64,000 nucleotides of DNA, from assembly GCF_000154705.2 (NCBI RefSeq), contig NZ_CM002917.1:886461-950460 (forward strand), in the 5' to 3' direction. Made by a program: the position numbers and the translations under genes. Within the stretch, counting starts at the first letter, position 1, and each line of letters starts with the position of its first letter. The stretch comes from Hoeflea phototrophica DFL-43 (GTDB lineage: Bacteria; Pseudomonadota; Alphaproteobacteria; Rhizobiales; Rhizobiaceae). Positions 53,752 through 62,958 of the stretch are shown here, piece by piece. The notes below the pieces were generated by a model. It made no database searches. It worked only from the letters and a program-made list of their open reading frames with translations, and was not told the DNA's origin.

Positions 53752-54428
53752 CCCTGAAACTCGAGAAAGTCGAAGTCAGCATCCAGGCGGCGCCCATCCT
53801 GCGCGGGGTCAGTCTGGAGGTTGGCAGCGGCGAACGCATGGGGCTTGTCGGCCGCAATGGAGCAGGCAAGACCACGGTGATGCGCACCATCACCGGGCTG
53901 GCCGGCATGTCAGCCGGCAAGGTGTTTTGGAATGACGAGGACATTTCCGACATGGCGCCGCGCGACCGCGCGCGGCTGGGCTTTGGCTACATGCCGGAAG
54001 ACCGCCGCCTGGTGCCCGATCTTACGGTCGAGGAGAACATGCTGCTGCCGGCATGGGCCAATGATGAGATCGATGGCCCGAAAGGTCTGGAATTTGTCTA
54101 CGACCTGATGCCTGAGCTGACCAAGATGGCGTCGCGCAAGGCGCTGCTGCTCTCGGGTGGACAGCAGAAGATGGTGGCTCTGGGGCGGGCTCTGATTGCC
54201 GGTGGCAAACTCCTCTTGCTCGATGAACCGTTCGAGGGCGTTGCGCCGGCACTGGCCAAGCGGATTTCGGAAGTCATTACCTCTCTGAAGGGAGAGGGTC
54301 TGTCGGTACTGATCGCGCAGTCCGAGCTCAGTCATTCGGTCGATCTGCTGCAGCGAGAAAGCGTCATCGAACGCGGCGAGATCATCAGGGTGAACGTGAT
54401 TGATTCAACGCTGAGGGAGAAGTTATGA
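53748..54428 (+). CDS. ABC ATPase, LivF type
   Basis: A 226-residue ATPase with Walker A GRNGAGKT, signature LLSGGQQKMVALGRAL, Walker B LLLLDEPFEGVAP and LIAQSELSH. The switch histidine, usually in EQH, is replaced by QSELSH, a form seen in some LivF subgroups acting on aromatic acids. It is the last importer gene; the GntR regulator follows 71 bp later. Confidence 0.85.
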   Translation: MTLKLEKVEVSIQAAPILRGVSLEVGSGERMGLVGRNGAGKTTVMRTITGLAGMSAGKVFWNDEDISDMAPRDRARLGFGYMPEDRRLVPDLTVEENMLLPAWANDEIDGPKGLEFVYDLMPELTKMASRKALLLSGGQQKMVALGRALIAGGKLLLLDEPFEGVAPALAKRISEVITSLKGEGLSVLIAQSELSHSVDLLQRESVIERGEIIRVNVIDSTLREKL

Positions 54429-54499
54429 GAGCGACACGCCAACACCTGCCTGCAGCGGGGTCCTGCTTCCAAGGACAGGATTTGAAGAGATAAGTCCCC

Positions 54500-55264
54500 A
54501 TGCCGCTCAAGCCCAAACACCTTCGTGTCCAGCATGCCTATGAACAGGTATCGACCGAAATCGAAGCCCAGATTCTCAACGCCTCACTCAAACCCGGCGA
54601 CCGGCTTCCGGGTGAGGTCGAGATGGCGAGCATGTTCAACGTCAACCGCTCCACCGTGCGCGAGGGCATCCGGCGGCTTGAAAGCGAGGGCTTTGTCCGC
54701 CGGATTTCGCCGCGCAAGCTTGTGGTCTCGATCCCGCGCATGGCCGAGCTGTCGTCACGGCAAACCCGCGCGCTGAGCATGCTCGATGTCACCTTCGAAG
54801 AACTTTGGAATGTGGCGATCGCCACCGAGCCGCTGGCTGCCGAACTGGCTGCAAAACACGCCGATGCCGACGACATGGCCGCGCTGGACGAGATCCACCG
54901 GGCGCTGGTGGCCGCGGAAGGCCAGGGCCAGGCGACGGTGGAAATCGACACTGCCTTTCATTCCCGTGTGGCAGCGGCAAGCAAAAACCGGGTTTTGCAG
55001 CTGGCGCGCGAGCCGATCGGTTTTTTGCTTTATAGCGGCGTTGATGTGCTGATCCCCAAGCTGCCGCAGGCCATGTCACGGCAATTGGTCGCGCATCATC
55101 ACATCATTGAAGCGATACGGGGCAAGGACGCTGACACTGCCCGGCTGTGGATGACCCGGCATATCGATGATTTCATGCGCGGTTACCTGCATGCCGGATT
55201 GCCGATTGACGAGCCGATCGCCAGTCCGGCTGGCCGGCTGGCCGGTTTGAGCCAGCCGTCATGA
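54500..55264 (+). CDS. GntR-family regulator, FCD subfamily
   Basis: A 254-residue GntR/FadR-type regulator. The winged helix (about 10-80) includes RLPGEVEMASMFNVNRSTVRE. The FCD effector domain follows from about residue 95, with metal-binding histidines expected in AFHSRVA, HHHIIEA and RHIDDFM. It is encoded between the importer and the CoA-pathway genes. The inverted repeat at 49616-49646 is its probable operator. Release by a carboxylate or CoA thioester is the family pattern. Confidence 0.85.
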   Translation: MPLKPKHLRVQHAYEQVSTEIEAQILNASLKPGDRLPGEVEMASMFNVNRSTVREGIRRLESEGFVRRISPRKLVVSIPRMAELSSRQTRALSMLDVTFEELWNVAIATEPLAAELAAKHADADDMAALDEIHRALVAAEGQGQATVEIDTAFHSRVAAASKNRVLQLAREPIGFLLYSGVDVLIPKLPQAMSRQLVAHHHIIEAIRGKDADTARLWMTRHIDDFMRGYLHAGLPIDEPIASPAGRLAGLSQPS

Positions 55265-55331
55265 CAAGGCGAAACAGAGACAGGGGGTACCGCCGCTCGG
55301 CTGGCGGGTCGGATTGGGTCGAGGACCGCAG

Positions 55332-56924
55332 ATGACAACACAGGTGGCATTGCGCAGGGAACTTCACTACGGCAATCGCGTGGTCGCGTGCCACGCCGAA
55401 CGCCCGCGCAATGTCCATGCAATGCTGGCCAGTGCCGTCGCCCGCCATCCGCGAAGGCAAGCCCTGATCTGCGGCGAGACCCGGTTGAGCTATGCTGAGC
55501 TTGATGACGAGGTCGGGCGTGTCGCTGCGGGGTTGGCCGCGCTCGGCGTGGGGCAGGGCGACAGGGTGGCGATGCTGCTGGGCAATGGCGTGCCTTTCGT
55601 GGTGGTGACCTATGCGGCGGCCCGGCTCGGCGCCGTGACGGTCCCTTTGAGCATCCGCGAGCAGATGCCCGGCATCCGCCATGCGCTGCTGAACTCGGAG
55701 GCAATCGCACTCATCGTTGAGGCCGAGTTCATCGATCTGGTTCCTCCGCCCGACGAGACGCCAAATCTCAGTTCCCGTATCGCAGTCGGACAGGCGTCCG
55801 GGTATCTCGACTATGACCGGCTGCGCAGGACCGGGCCGCTGGCAGACGCCGCCGATGTGAGCGAAGACGAGGTTGCGACCATCCTCTATACCTCCGGCAC
55901 AACCGGGGTCCCCAAAGGCGCGATGCTGACGGGCCTCGGGATCGTCCATTCGTCCATCAATTTCGTGACCACGATGGATTTGGGCCCGACAGACAAGACC
56001 ATCGTGGTCGTGCCGATGAACCATGTCACGGGGCTGGTTGCGGGGATCCACACGTTAATTTGTGCAGGCGGCAGCATCGCTATCATGCGCGATTTCAAAG
56101 CCGAGCGTTTTCTCGAATGTGCCGCGCGCGAAGGCATGACCTGCTCGCTGATGGTGCCTGCGATGTACAATCTCTGCCTGCTTCAGGCCAATCTGAGTGA
56201 CTATGATCTGTCGGCCTGGCGTGTTGGCGGTTACGGGGGCGCGCCGATGCCTGCGGCGACCATTGAACGGCTGGCGGATGCGCTGCCTGGCCTGGGGCTG
56301 ATGAACGCCTATGGCGCAACGGAAGTGACGTCTCCGGCAACTGTCATGCCGTCGGACCAGACCGCGGCACGGCGGTTGTCGGTGGGGCTGCCGGTTCCGG
56401 GCGCCGAGATTTGCGTCATGGACGAGGCGGGCCGCGAAGTGCCGGCGGGCGTTGACGGGGAGCTGTGGATCCGGGGCGCGATGGTGGTTCCGGGATACTG
56501 GCGCAACCCTGAAGCGGACGCGCGCGAGTTTTCCGCCGGGTTCTGGAAATCGGGAGATATTGGCTCGGTGGATGAGGACGGCTTTGTCCATGTTCATGAT
56601 CGCAAGAAGGACATGATCAACCGCGGTGGCTATAAGGTGTTCACCGCCCAGGTGGAAAGCGTGCTGACAGCCTGTCCCGGCGTGATCGAAGCCGCCGTGG
56701 TCGCCAAACCCTGTCCGATCCTCGGCGAGCGCGTGCATGCGGTGCTTTCGGTCAATCAGGACGAGGCAAAGCAGGAGGCCGTGTCTGCACAATGCGCCGC
56801 CCAGCTCGCAGATTACCAATGCCCCGAAAGCTACACGTTTTATCAGGCGCCGCTGCCGCGAAACGCCAATGGCAAGATCCTCAAGCGTCAGATCAGGCAG
56901 GAATTGGGCTTCCTCGATCCATGA
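55332..56924 (+). CDS. acyl-CoA synthetase (AMP-forming)
   Basis: A 530-residue ANL-superfamily ligase that activates a carboxylic acid to its CoA thioester. The P-loop TILYTSGTTGVPKGA, A5 NAYGATE, GDIGSVDEDGF, the hinge RKKDMINRGGYKV and the catalytic lysine in ANGKILKRQ are intact. The start at 55332 has GAGGA 6 bp upstream. It supplies the substrate for the acyl-CoA dehydrogenase and crotonase genes downstream, and presumably acts on the acid brought in by the importer. Confidence 0.88.
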   Translation: MTTQVALRRELHYGNRVVACHAERPRNVHAMLASAVARHPRRQALICGETRLSYAELDDEVGRVAAGLAALGVGQGDRVAMLLGNGVPFVVVTYAAARLGAVTVPLSIREQMPGIRHALLNSEAIALIVEAEFIDLVPPPDETPNLSSRIAVGQASGYLDYDRLRRTGPLADAADVSEDEVATILYTSGTTGVPKGAMLTGLGIVHSSINFVTTMDLGPTDKTIVVVPMNHVTGLVAGIHTLICAGGSIAIMRDFKAERFLECAAREGMTCSLMVPAMYNLCLLQANLSDYDLSAWRVGGYGGAPMPAATIERLADALPGLGLMNAYGATEVTSPATVMPSDQTAARRLSVGLPVPGAEICVMDEAGREVPAGVDGELWIRGAMVVPGYWRNPEADAREFSAGFWKSGDIGSVDEDGFVHVHDRKKDMINRGGYKVFTAQVESVLTACPGVIEAAVVAKPCPILGERVHAVLSVNQDEAKQEAVSAQCAAQLADYQCPESYTFYQAPLPRNANGKILKRQIRQELGFLDP

Positions 56925-57025
56925 CCTTATGCGCGACACCGCAGACATGCGGCAGGTGAACCCTTCCACGCCAAGGCCCGCCGGCCAAGCCCAAGGCCGG
57001 CAGCCCAAATCAGGACTGATTCAAT

Positions 57026-58216
57026 ATGAGCAAACTGTTGCAAAGAGCGGGAGTGTCGGCCCGGGCACTCCAGATTTCCGACAGGGTTGAAAGCTTTGTC
57101 CGTGAGAAGATCGTGCCCTATGAGCGCGATCCGAGGCTTGGCAGCCACGGTCCTTCCGAGCCGCTGGCCGACGAGATGAAAGCACTGGCACGCGCGGCCG
57201 GTGTCATGACTCCGCATATCCTTGATAATGGTGATCACCTGACACAACGCGAAACCGCCGCTGTGCTGATCCGCTCGGGCCTTTCGATCTTGGGGCCGCT
57301 GGCCTGCCATACCTGTGCGCCTGACGAAGGAAACATGTATCTTCTGGGCAAGGTCGCTTCGCCGGAGCTCAAGCAACGCTTTCTGCCCCGGATGATCAAC
57401 GGCAGCATGCGTTCTGCCTTCTTCATGACAGAACCTGCCGAAGAAGGCGGCGCGGGGTCCGATCCGTCAATGATGCTGACCACCTGCAAGATGGACGGAA
57501 ATCACTGGGTGGTGAATGGCCGCAAGACCTTTATCACCGGAGCGGACGGCGCCGGCATGGGCATCATCATGGCCAAATCCGACGATGGCGCCTGCATGTT
57601 CCTTGTCGATCTGCCCAACCCGGCGATCCGCATCGAGCGGGTCCTCGACACCATCGACAACTCCATGCCCGGCGGTCATGCCGTCATTGCCATCGAGAAT
57701 CTGCGTGTGCCCGCCGACCAGATGCTGGGCGAATCCGGGGAAGGCTTCAAATATGCCCAGGTCCGTCTCGCGCCTGCGCGGCTGAGCCATTGCATGCGCT
57801 GGCTCGGGGCATGCGTGCGCGCCAACGAGATTGCCACCGACTACGCCAACCGCCGCATGGCCTTCGGCAAGCCATTGATCGACCATGAGGGGGTCGGCTT
57901 CATGCTGGCCGAGAACCTGATGGACCTCAAGCAGGCGGAGCTGATGATCTACTGGTGCGCCGATGTGCTCGACACGGGCGCGCAGGGTGGCGCCGAGAGC
58001 TCGATGGCAAAGGTGGCTGTCTCCGAGGCGCTGATGCGTGTTGCCGACCGCTGTGTGCAATGCATGGGCGGGCAAGGTGTGGCTGGCGATACCATGGTCG
58101 AACAGGTGTTCCGGGAGATCCGTGCTTTCCGGATATATGACGGTCCGACCGAGGTCCACAAATGGAGCCTTGCCAAGAAGATCAAGCGAGACTGGAAAAC
58201 GGAGCACGCGGTATGA
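57026..58216 (+). CDS. acyl-CoA dehydrogenase, ACAD10/11-like C-terminal motif
   Basis: A 396-residue FAD acyl-CoA dehydrogenase. It shows the FAD/substrate segments FFMTEPAEEGGAGSDPS and VNGRKTFITGA and the late CMGGQGVAGDT. The catalytic-base region near the C-terminus reads IYDGPTEVHKW, the DGPxEVH form of ACAD10/11-like enzymes, rather than YEGT. It inserts the 2,3 double bond into an acyl-CoA made by the ligase. It overlaps the crotonase gene by 4 bp. Confidence 0.87.
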   Translation: MSKLLQRAGVSARALQISDRVESFVREKIVPYERDPRLGSHGPSEPLADEMKALARAAGVMTPHILDNGDHLTQRETAAVLIRSGLSILGPLACHTCAPDEGNMYLLGKVASPELKQRFLPRMINGSMRSAFFMTEPAEEGGAGSDPSMMLTTCKMDGNHWVVNGRKTFITGADGAGMGIIMAKSDDGACMFLVDLPNPAIRIERVLDTIDNSMPGGHAVIAIENLRVPADQMLGESGEGFKYAQVRLAPARLSHCMRWLGACVRANEIATDYANRRMAFGKPLIDHEGVGFMLAENLMDLKQAELMIYWCADVLDTGAQGGAESSMAKVAVSEALMRVADRCVQCMGGQGVAGDTMVEQVFREIRAFRIYDGPTEVHKWSLAKKIKRDWKTEHAV

Positions 58217-59025
58217 CATCCCCCGCTGACCCCACGGCCTCGCCGCCGGTTCTGCTCGATGTTACGGGTCGGATTGCGCGCATCACGCTGAACCGCCCGG
58301 AGCGGGGCAACGCGCTCAATCAGCCAATGGCCGATGGGCTTCTGGACGCAGTCTTGCATTCAGCCAACGATCCCGAGGTTCGATGCGTGGTTCTCACCGG
58401 AGCGGGAAAGATGTTCTGCGTCGGCGGCGATATTGGTGACTTTGCCGACAATAGCGCAAGCATCGGCGAATTTCTGGGGCGCTTGGCAGGCACACTGCAT
58501 CAAACGATGACGCTGCTGGTGTCGATGAAGAAGCCCCTGATCTGCCTGGTCAACGGACCTGCCGCAGGGGCAGGGCTGAGCATGGCGATGTGTGGTGATG
58601 TTGTTCTGGCTCATCCGTCCGCGCATTTTACCGCAGCCTATCTGGGGATCGGACTGACGCCCGATGGCGGCATGACCTGGCTGCTGCCGCGGCTTGTGGG
58701 AATGCGTCAGGCGCAGGATATCATCCTGACCAACCGCCGCGTTGAAGCGGCGGAGGCGGCCGCCATCGGGATTGTCACCCGTGTGGTGGAGGACGCGGCA
58801 CTTGAACGTGAGGGGAGCGAACTGGCTGCCCGGCTGGCTTTGGGCGCGGTGGCGTCGATGGGCACTGCCCGCAAGCTGCTGCACGAAAGCTTCGCGTCCG
58901 GATTTGCCAGCCAGATGGATCGGGAACTCTCCGCCATCGCCCAAGCCGGTAAAAGCCCCGAGGGGCGCGAAGGGGTGAAGGCTTTTCTGGAGCGGCGTTC
59001 TCCTGACTTTAAAAACGCACTCTGA
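58213..59025 (+). CDS. enoyl-CoA hydratase/isomerase, PaaG-like
   Basis: A 270-residue crotonase-fold protein with the oxyanion segments MFCVGGDIGDF and GPAAGAGLSMAM. The region of the first hydratase Glu reads AAYLGIGLTPDGG, so that Glu is replaced by Ala and an Asp-Gly pair is present, as in PaaG isomerases. The second Glu region reads AQDIIL. A double-bond or ring isomerase activity is therefore more likely than hydration. The start at 58213 overlaps the dehydrogenase stop (ATGA). Confidence 0.8.
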   Translation: MTSPADPTASPPVLLDVTGRIARITLNRPERGNALNQPMADGLLDAVLHSANDPEVRCVVLTGAGKMFCVGGDIGDFADNSASIGEFLGRLAGTLHQTMTLLVSMKKPLICLVNGPAAGAGLSMAMCGDVVLAHPSAHFTAAYLGIGLTPDGGMTWLLPRLVGMRQAQDIILTNRRVEAAEAAAIGIVTRVVEDAALEREGSELAARLALGAVASMGTARKLLHESFASGFASQMDRELSAIAQAGKSPEGREGVKAFLERRSPDFKNAL

Positions 59026-59103
59026 CCGGGGTGCAGCTGCCGTCGGGGCACTGTTGCATCCGGCATAAGGTTCAACAAGCACATGAAGACTGGAACTGAT
59101 CGA

Positions 59104-60219
59104 ATGAGCCATCTCTTTGAACCACTGAAACTCGGCACGCTTGAGCTTGAAAACCGGATTGTGATTGCGCCGATGTGTCAGTATTCCGCCGTCGATGGCA
59201 GCGCGCAGAATTGGCATCTGATCCATCTGGGGAACCTGGCCCTGTCAGGAGCAGGACTGTTGATCATCGAAGCCACCGCTGTTTCGCCGGAAGGGCGCAT
59301 TTCACCGGCGGATCTGGGACTCTATTCGGACGAGAACGAAGCGGCGCTGGGACATGTCATGAAGGTGCTCGCCAAGCAGTCAAACATGCCCGTTGCCATC
59401 CAGCTCGGGCATGCCGGGCGCAAGGGATCGAGCCACGCGCCTTGGGACGGAGGGTCGCAAATCCGGCCCGGGGAACCGGAAGGATGGAAAGCAGAGGCTC
59501 CATCTGCCTTGCCCCATGCCGATGGCGAGGATGTGCCCATCGCGCTTGATGAAGCCGGGCTGGCGCGGGTTCGCGAGGATTTCGTACGGGCGGCTGAAAG
59601 GGCGGTGCGTCTGGGATTTTGCGGGATTGAGGTGCATATGGCCCACGGCTATCTCCTGCATCAGTTTCTTTCGCCCTTGTCGAACCAGCGCAACGACGCC
59701 TATGGCGGAACGCTTGAGAACCGGATGCGGTTTCCACTGGAGGTGTTTGATGCAATCAGAGCCGCAGTTGCCCCGCATATACCCGTCTGGATCCGGGTTT
59801 CGGCGACAGACTGGGTGGAAGGCGGCTGGGATCTCGAAAGCACGCTTGCGCTCTGCGCGGCGGTGAAGGAGCGCGGGTGTGCTGCGATCCATGTGTCGAC
59901 GGGTGGTGTGTCGCCAAAGCAGAAAATACCGGTCGGACCCGGGTTCCAGGTGCCGTTCGCCACAAGGATAAAGGCGGAAACCGGCTTGCCCACCATTGCA
60001 GTGGGCCTCATCACAGATCCCCAACAGGCCGATGCGATTGTGCAAAACGGCGAAGCCGACGCAATAGCGCTGGCTCGGGGTATCTTGTACGATCCGCACT
60101 GGCCGTGGCACGCCGCCGCCGCACTGGGGGCAAAGGTGAGCGCCCCCAAACAGTACTGGCGATCAGCTCCGCGGGAGTTTCCCGCGCTTTTCAAGGATTC
60201 AAAGATCGGTCAACGCTAG
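59104..60219 (+). CDS. old yellow enzyme, YqjM/XenA class NADH:flavin oxidoreductase
   Basis: A 371-residue FMN ene-reductase. The class-defining cysteine is in PMCQYSAVDG near residue 26. The substrate-binding HxxH is in EVHMAHGYLLHQF and the conserved QLGHAGRKGS and NQRNDAYGG segments are present. It reduces an activated C=C bond, possibly of a cyclic dienoyl- or enone intermediate in this CoA pathway. The start at 59104 is preferred over the ATG at 59083 because GGAA lies 8-12 bp upstream. Confidence 0.87.
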   Translation: MSHLFEPLKLGTLELENRIVIAPMCQYSAVDGSAQNWHLIHLGNLALSGAGLLIIEATAVSPEGRISPADLGLYSDENEAALGHVMKVLAKQSNMPVAIQLGHAGRKGSSHAPWDGGSQIRPGEPEGWKAEAPSALPHADGEDVPIALDEAGLARVREDFVRAAERAVRLGFCGIEVHMAHGYLLHQFLSPLSNQRNDAYGGTLENRMRFPLEVFDAIRAAVAPHIPVWIRVSATDWVEGGWDLESTLALCAAVKERGCAAIHVSTGGVSPKQKIPVGPGFQVPFATRIKAETGLPTIAVGLITDPQQADAIVQNGEADAIALARGILYDPHWPWHAAAALGAKVSAPKQYWRSAPREFPALFKDSKIGQR

Positions 60220-60299
60220 ATCGCCCGAGGCCCTGTATGCGGCAGTGCGAATTTCGAGAAGCATAGGGCGCACGCAACAAGCGCCGCCCGTGGACCAGG

Positions 60300-61052
60300 T
60301 CACCTTAAACTGCGCAACCAGCCAAGGCTGTCGTCGGTTGCGCCACCCGGTTTGTATTCGGCCCCCAAAGGCTGTGACCAGCCCATCTCGGCGATCTTTG
60401 CAAACACAAACCTGTAGTCCAGTTCTCCCTGATCCGGTGCCCCCCTGCTCGGAACAGAGGCGAACTGGATATGGCCAATGACCTGGGCCAGCGCCTTGAG
60501 GCGGGTCACGACGTCCCCTTCGGTCCTGCCGACATGGTAGCAGTCAAACATCAGTTTGATCCCGGGCATATCGAGTTGCTTCAGGATCGCAGCCGCCTGA
60601 TCGGTTGTGCGCAGGAAATATCCAGGCGCATCGTGACGGTTGAGTGGCTCGATGAGCAAGTCGATCCCGGCCGGACAATTCCGCCGCGCATAGCGGAGGT
60701 TTTCAAGAAACGCAGCCTCTGCTTCGGGGCCGTCGGCAAAACCCGCCATGACGTGGATGGCCCCGGCACCGATGGCGGTCGCATAATCGATTGCCTGATC
60801 GATGGCGGCGCGCGCCTCGGGCTGGCGGCCGGGAAGAGCGCAGAGCCCGTTCTCGCCGGGGTTTCCACGGACCGTGTTCAGCCCCAGCATCGGCAGCCCG
60901 GTTTCTTCGAGCGCGGCCTTCACCTGCTCCGGAGGCGTCTCATAGGGCCAGTGGCACTCAACCGCATCGAAACCAGCCGCCTTCGCGGTCCGGATCGCAT
61001 CGGGCAAGGAACGGTCGGTCCAGAGAAAGCCGAGATTTGCGGAAAACTTCAC
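60300..61052 (-). CDS. otnI: 2-oxo-tetronate isomerase OtnI
   Basis: A 250-residue TIM-barrel isomerase of the hydroxypyruvate isomerase-like group. In the threonate/erythronate route OtnI converts 2-oxo-tetronate to 3-oxo-tetronate. It has the typical start KFSANLGFLWTDRS, IEPLNRHDAPGYF with a metal-binding Glu, and MFDCYHVGRTEGD and GAEYKPGG with further metal ligands. The GTG at 61052 overlaps the otnC stop (GTGA) and gives the family N-terminus; a GTG at 61061 is an alternative. It is the most distal gene of the minus-strand operon. Confidence 0.85.
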   Translation of the reverse strand: MKFSANLGFLWTDRSLPDAIRTAKAAGFDAVECHWPYETPPEQVKAALEETGLPMLGLNTVRGNPGENGLCALPGRQPEARAAIDQAIDYATAIGAGAIHVMAGFADGPEAEAAFLENLRYARRNCPAGIDLLIEPLNRHDAPGYFLRTTDQAAAILKQLDMPGIKLMFDCYHVGRTEGDVVTRLKALAQVIGHIQFASVPSRGAPDQGELDYRFVFAKIAEMGWSQPLGAEYKPGGATDDSLGWLRSLR

Positions 61053-61699
61053 GCCTCCCACTCCACATCGAATTTCGACACGATGGCCTGAACCTGGGTC
61101 TCTGTCAGCGCATTTGGGTTCTGGCCACGCACCATCATCGCCAGCCGGGCGGTATCTTCGAGCTCTTCAATGGCGTTGCAGGCAGCCTCCACATCCTTTC
61201 CGGCGACGACCGGGCCGTGATTGGCGAGCATCACCGCCGAGCGTTTGCCGGCAAGTCCGCGCACCGCCGCGCCCATCTCCGGGTCGCCCGGCAGGAAGAA
61301 CGGCAAGAGCTTGACCCGGCCCAGCTTCATGATGCCGTAGGGGGTGAGCGGCGGCAGGAAATCATCGGGGTTCGCGTCTGGCATCATCGACAGCGCCACG
61401 GAATGACAGGAATGCAGATGCACAACGGCGCCCGCCGTCGACCGTGTCTCATAGAAGGCGCTGTGCAGCGGCATCTCCTTGGTGGGCTTGTCACCGCCGA
61501 TGAGGTGTCCGGCGGCATTGAAGTGGCTGAGCCTGGCCGGATCGAGCCGCCCGAAGCTTGTTCCGGTCGGAGAAACCAGAAGCCCGCCATCCGGTGTCCG
61601 CGCCGATATGTTGCCGGTGCTGCCATGGGTCAGTCCCCGGTCAAACAGCGATTTGGCCAGAAGACAGATCTGTTCGCGCAATGCGGTTTCGTTGCTCAA
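61049..61699 (-). CDS. otnC: 3-oxo-tetronate 4-phosphate decarboxylase OtnC
   Basis: A 216-residue class-II aldolase-fold protein. In this pathway it decarboxylates 3-oxo-tetronate 4-phosphate to dihydroxyacetone phosphate. The zinc histidines are in VVHLHSCHSVA, with a third in MLANHGPVVAG. The GSTGNISARTPDG motif near residue 22 is typical. It overlaps both neighbours by 4 bp. Confidence 0.87.
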   Translation of the reverse strand: MSNETALREQICLLAKSLFDRGLTHGSTGNISARTPDGGLLVSPTGTSFGRLDPARLSHFNAAGHLIGGDKPTKEMPLHSAFYETRSTAGAVVHLHSCHSVALSMMPDANPDDFLPPLTPYGIMKLGRVKLLPFFLPGDPEMGAAVRGLAGKRSAVMLANHGPVVAGKDVEAACNAIEELEDTARLAMMVRGQNPNALTETQVQAIVSKFDVEWEA

Positions 61700-62958
61700 A
61701 GGGCCTCCAGGGCGTTGATGAAGAAAGTCGGTTGGCCGAAATTGCCTGATTTGAGTGTCAATGCAATGCGGTGGCCGCCGGTGTTGCAGAATGTCCAGGG
61801 GACGCCGGGAGCGATTTCCTGCCCGATGTCCAGCCGGTCCACGGCAAGCGCCTGTGTCACCGCGCCAGAGGTTTCACCTCCGGCCACCACAAAGCGTCGT
61901 GCGCCCTTCTCCCGCGCTGCCACGGCACAGGCCGCCAGCACATTCTCGACAAGCTCACCCGCACGGTCACGGCCCAGCTGCTCCTGTGCAGCGCGGACAC
62001 TGGCGGGGTCTGCGGTGGCGTAAATCAGCGGCGCCTGGCCAAGGTCTTGCCGCGACAGCCAGTCAAGCGCTGGCTGCGGACCGCTTTGCGCAAGCACCAG
62101 CGGGTGGAGCTGCAACGCCGGTGCGCCCGTGGCGCGGTAGGCCGCGACCTGGGCGTTGGTCATGGCCGAGCAACTGCCTGACAAGATCACTGCCGCCAGC
62201 GGCAAGTTTGGCGTCTCCATGCGTGGCGCGTCGAAGGCCAGCGCGCCATCGGCCCGGTACAAGGCAGGCAGCGGCATAGCCACTGCGCTTCCGCCGGTGA
62301 GCAGTTTCATGTCGCGGCAAGCCTGCGCAATCACCCCAAGGTCCTCATCTGCCACAGCGTCGACAACCACGTGCGCCACGCCTTTGAGCGACAGTTGATC
62401 CAGTTCCGCACGCAACGCCGCTGCGCCCTTGGCAACGCTCAGCCGGTCGGCCAGCCCCACCGGACGGGTCACCTGCGGCTCGAGCAGACGCATCAGGTTG
62501 GAATCGCGCATCGGCGTCAGTGGATGATCCTTCATGGGGCTCTCGCAGAGAGGTTCGCGGCCCACAAAGAGATTGCCCATGAAGATCGAGCGGCCGTTCT
62601 CTGGAAAAGCCGGGCAGTAGATTGTCTGCTGCACCGCCAGATCGTCCATCAAGGCCTCTGCGACCGGCCCGATATTGCCCTCAGGCGTCGAATCGAACGT
62701 CGAGCAGTATTTCCAGAAGAAGCGCTCGGTCCCGGCAGCCTGCAACCAGGCCAGCGCCGCGCGGCATTCTGCCACCGCGTCAGCAACCGGGGCGGTCCGG
62801 CACTTAAGCGCAATCACCTCGAAAGGGGCCGTCTCATGGGGCGGCGTGTCCGGTATGCCGATCCGCAGCGAGACCTGCACGCCCGAGCGCGCCAACAGTC
62901 CGGCCAGGTCTGTCGCGCCGGTGAAATCATCGGCGATGCAGCCAAGTAGCGTCGTCAT
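61696..62958 (-). CDS. otnK: 3-oxo-tetronate kinase OtnK
   Basis: A 420-residue kinase of the four-carbon sugar-acid (DUF1537) family, which phosphorylates 3-oxo-tetronate at C4. The N-terminal CIADDFTGATDLAG is diagnostic. The second conserved region is ILSGSCSAMTNAQV, and the C-terminal nucleotide-binding stretch is VVAGGETSGAVTQAL. It lies between ltnD and otnC with 4-bp overlaps. Confidence 0.9.
   Translation of the reverse strand: MTTLLGCIADDFTGATDLAGLLARSGVQVSLRIGIPDTPPHETAPFEVIALKCRTAPVADAVAECRAALAWLQAAGTERFFWKYCSTFDSTPEGNIGPVAEALMDDLAVQQTIYCPAFPENGRSIFMGNLFVGREPLCESPMKDHPLTPMRDSNLMRLLEPQVTRPVGLADRLSVAKGAAALRAELDQLSLKGVAHVVVDAVADEDLGVIAQACRDMKLLTGGSAVAMPLPALYRADGALAFDAPRMETPNLPLAAVILSGSCSAMTNAQVAAYRATGAPALQLHPLVLAQSGPQPALDWLSRQDLGQAPLIYATADPASVRAAQEQLGRDRAGELVENVLAACAVAAREKGARRFVVAGGETSGAVTQALAVDRLDIGQEIAPGVPWTFCNTGGHRIALTLKSGNFGQPTFFINALEAL

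Noticed and set aside
46145..58216. A levulinate/4-hydroxyacid pathway (kinase plus ACAD10/11-like dehydrogenase, as in lvaABCDE).
   Set aside because: The kinases are about 9 kb from the dehydrogenase in a different operon, have choline-kinase-style ND loops, and no LvaB-like gene is present.
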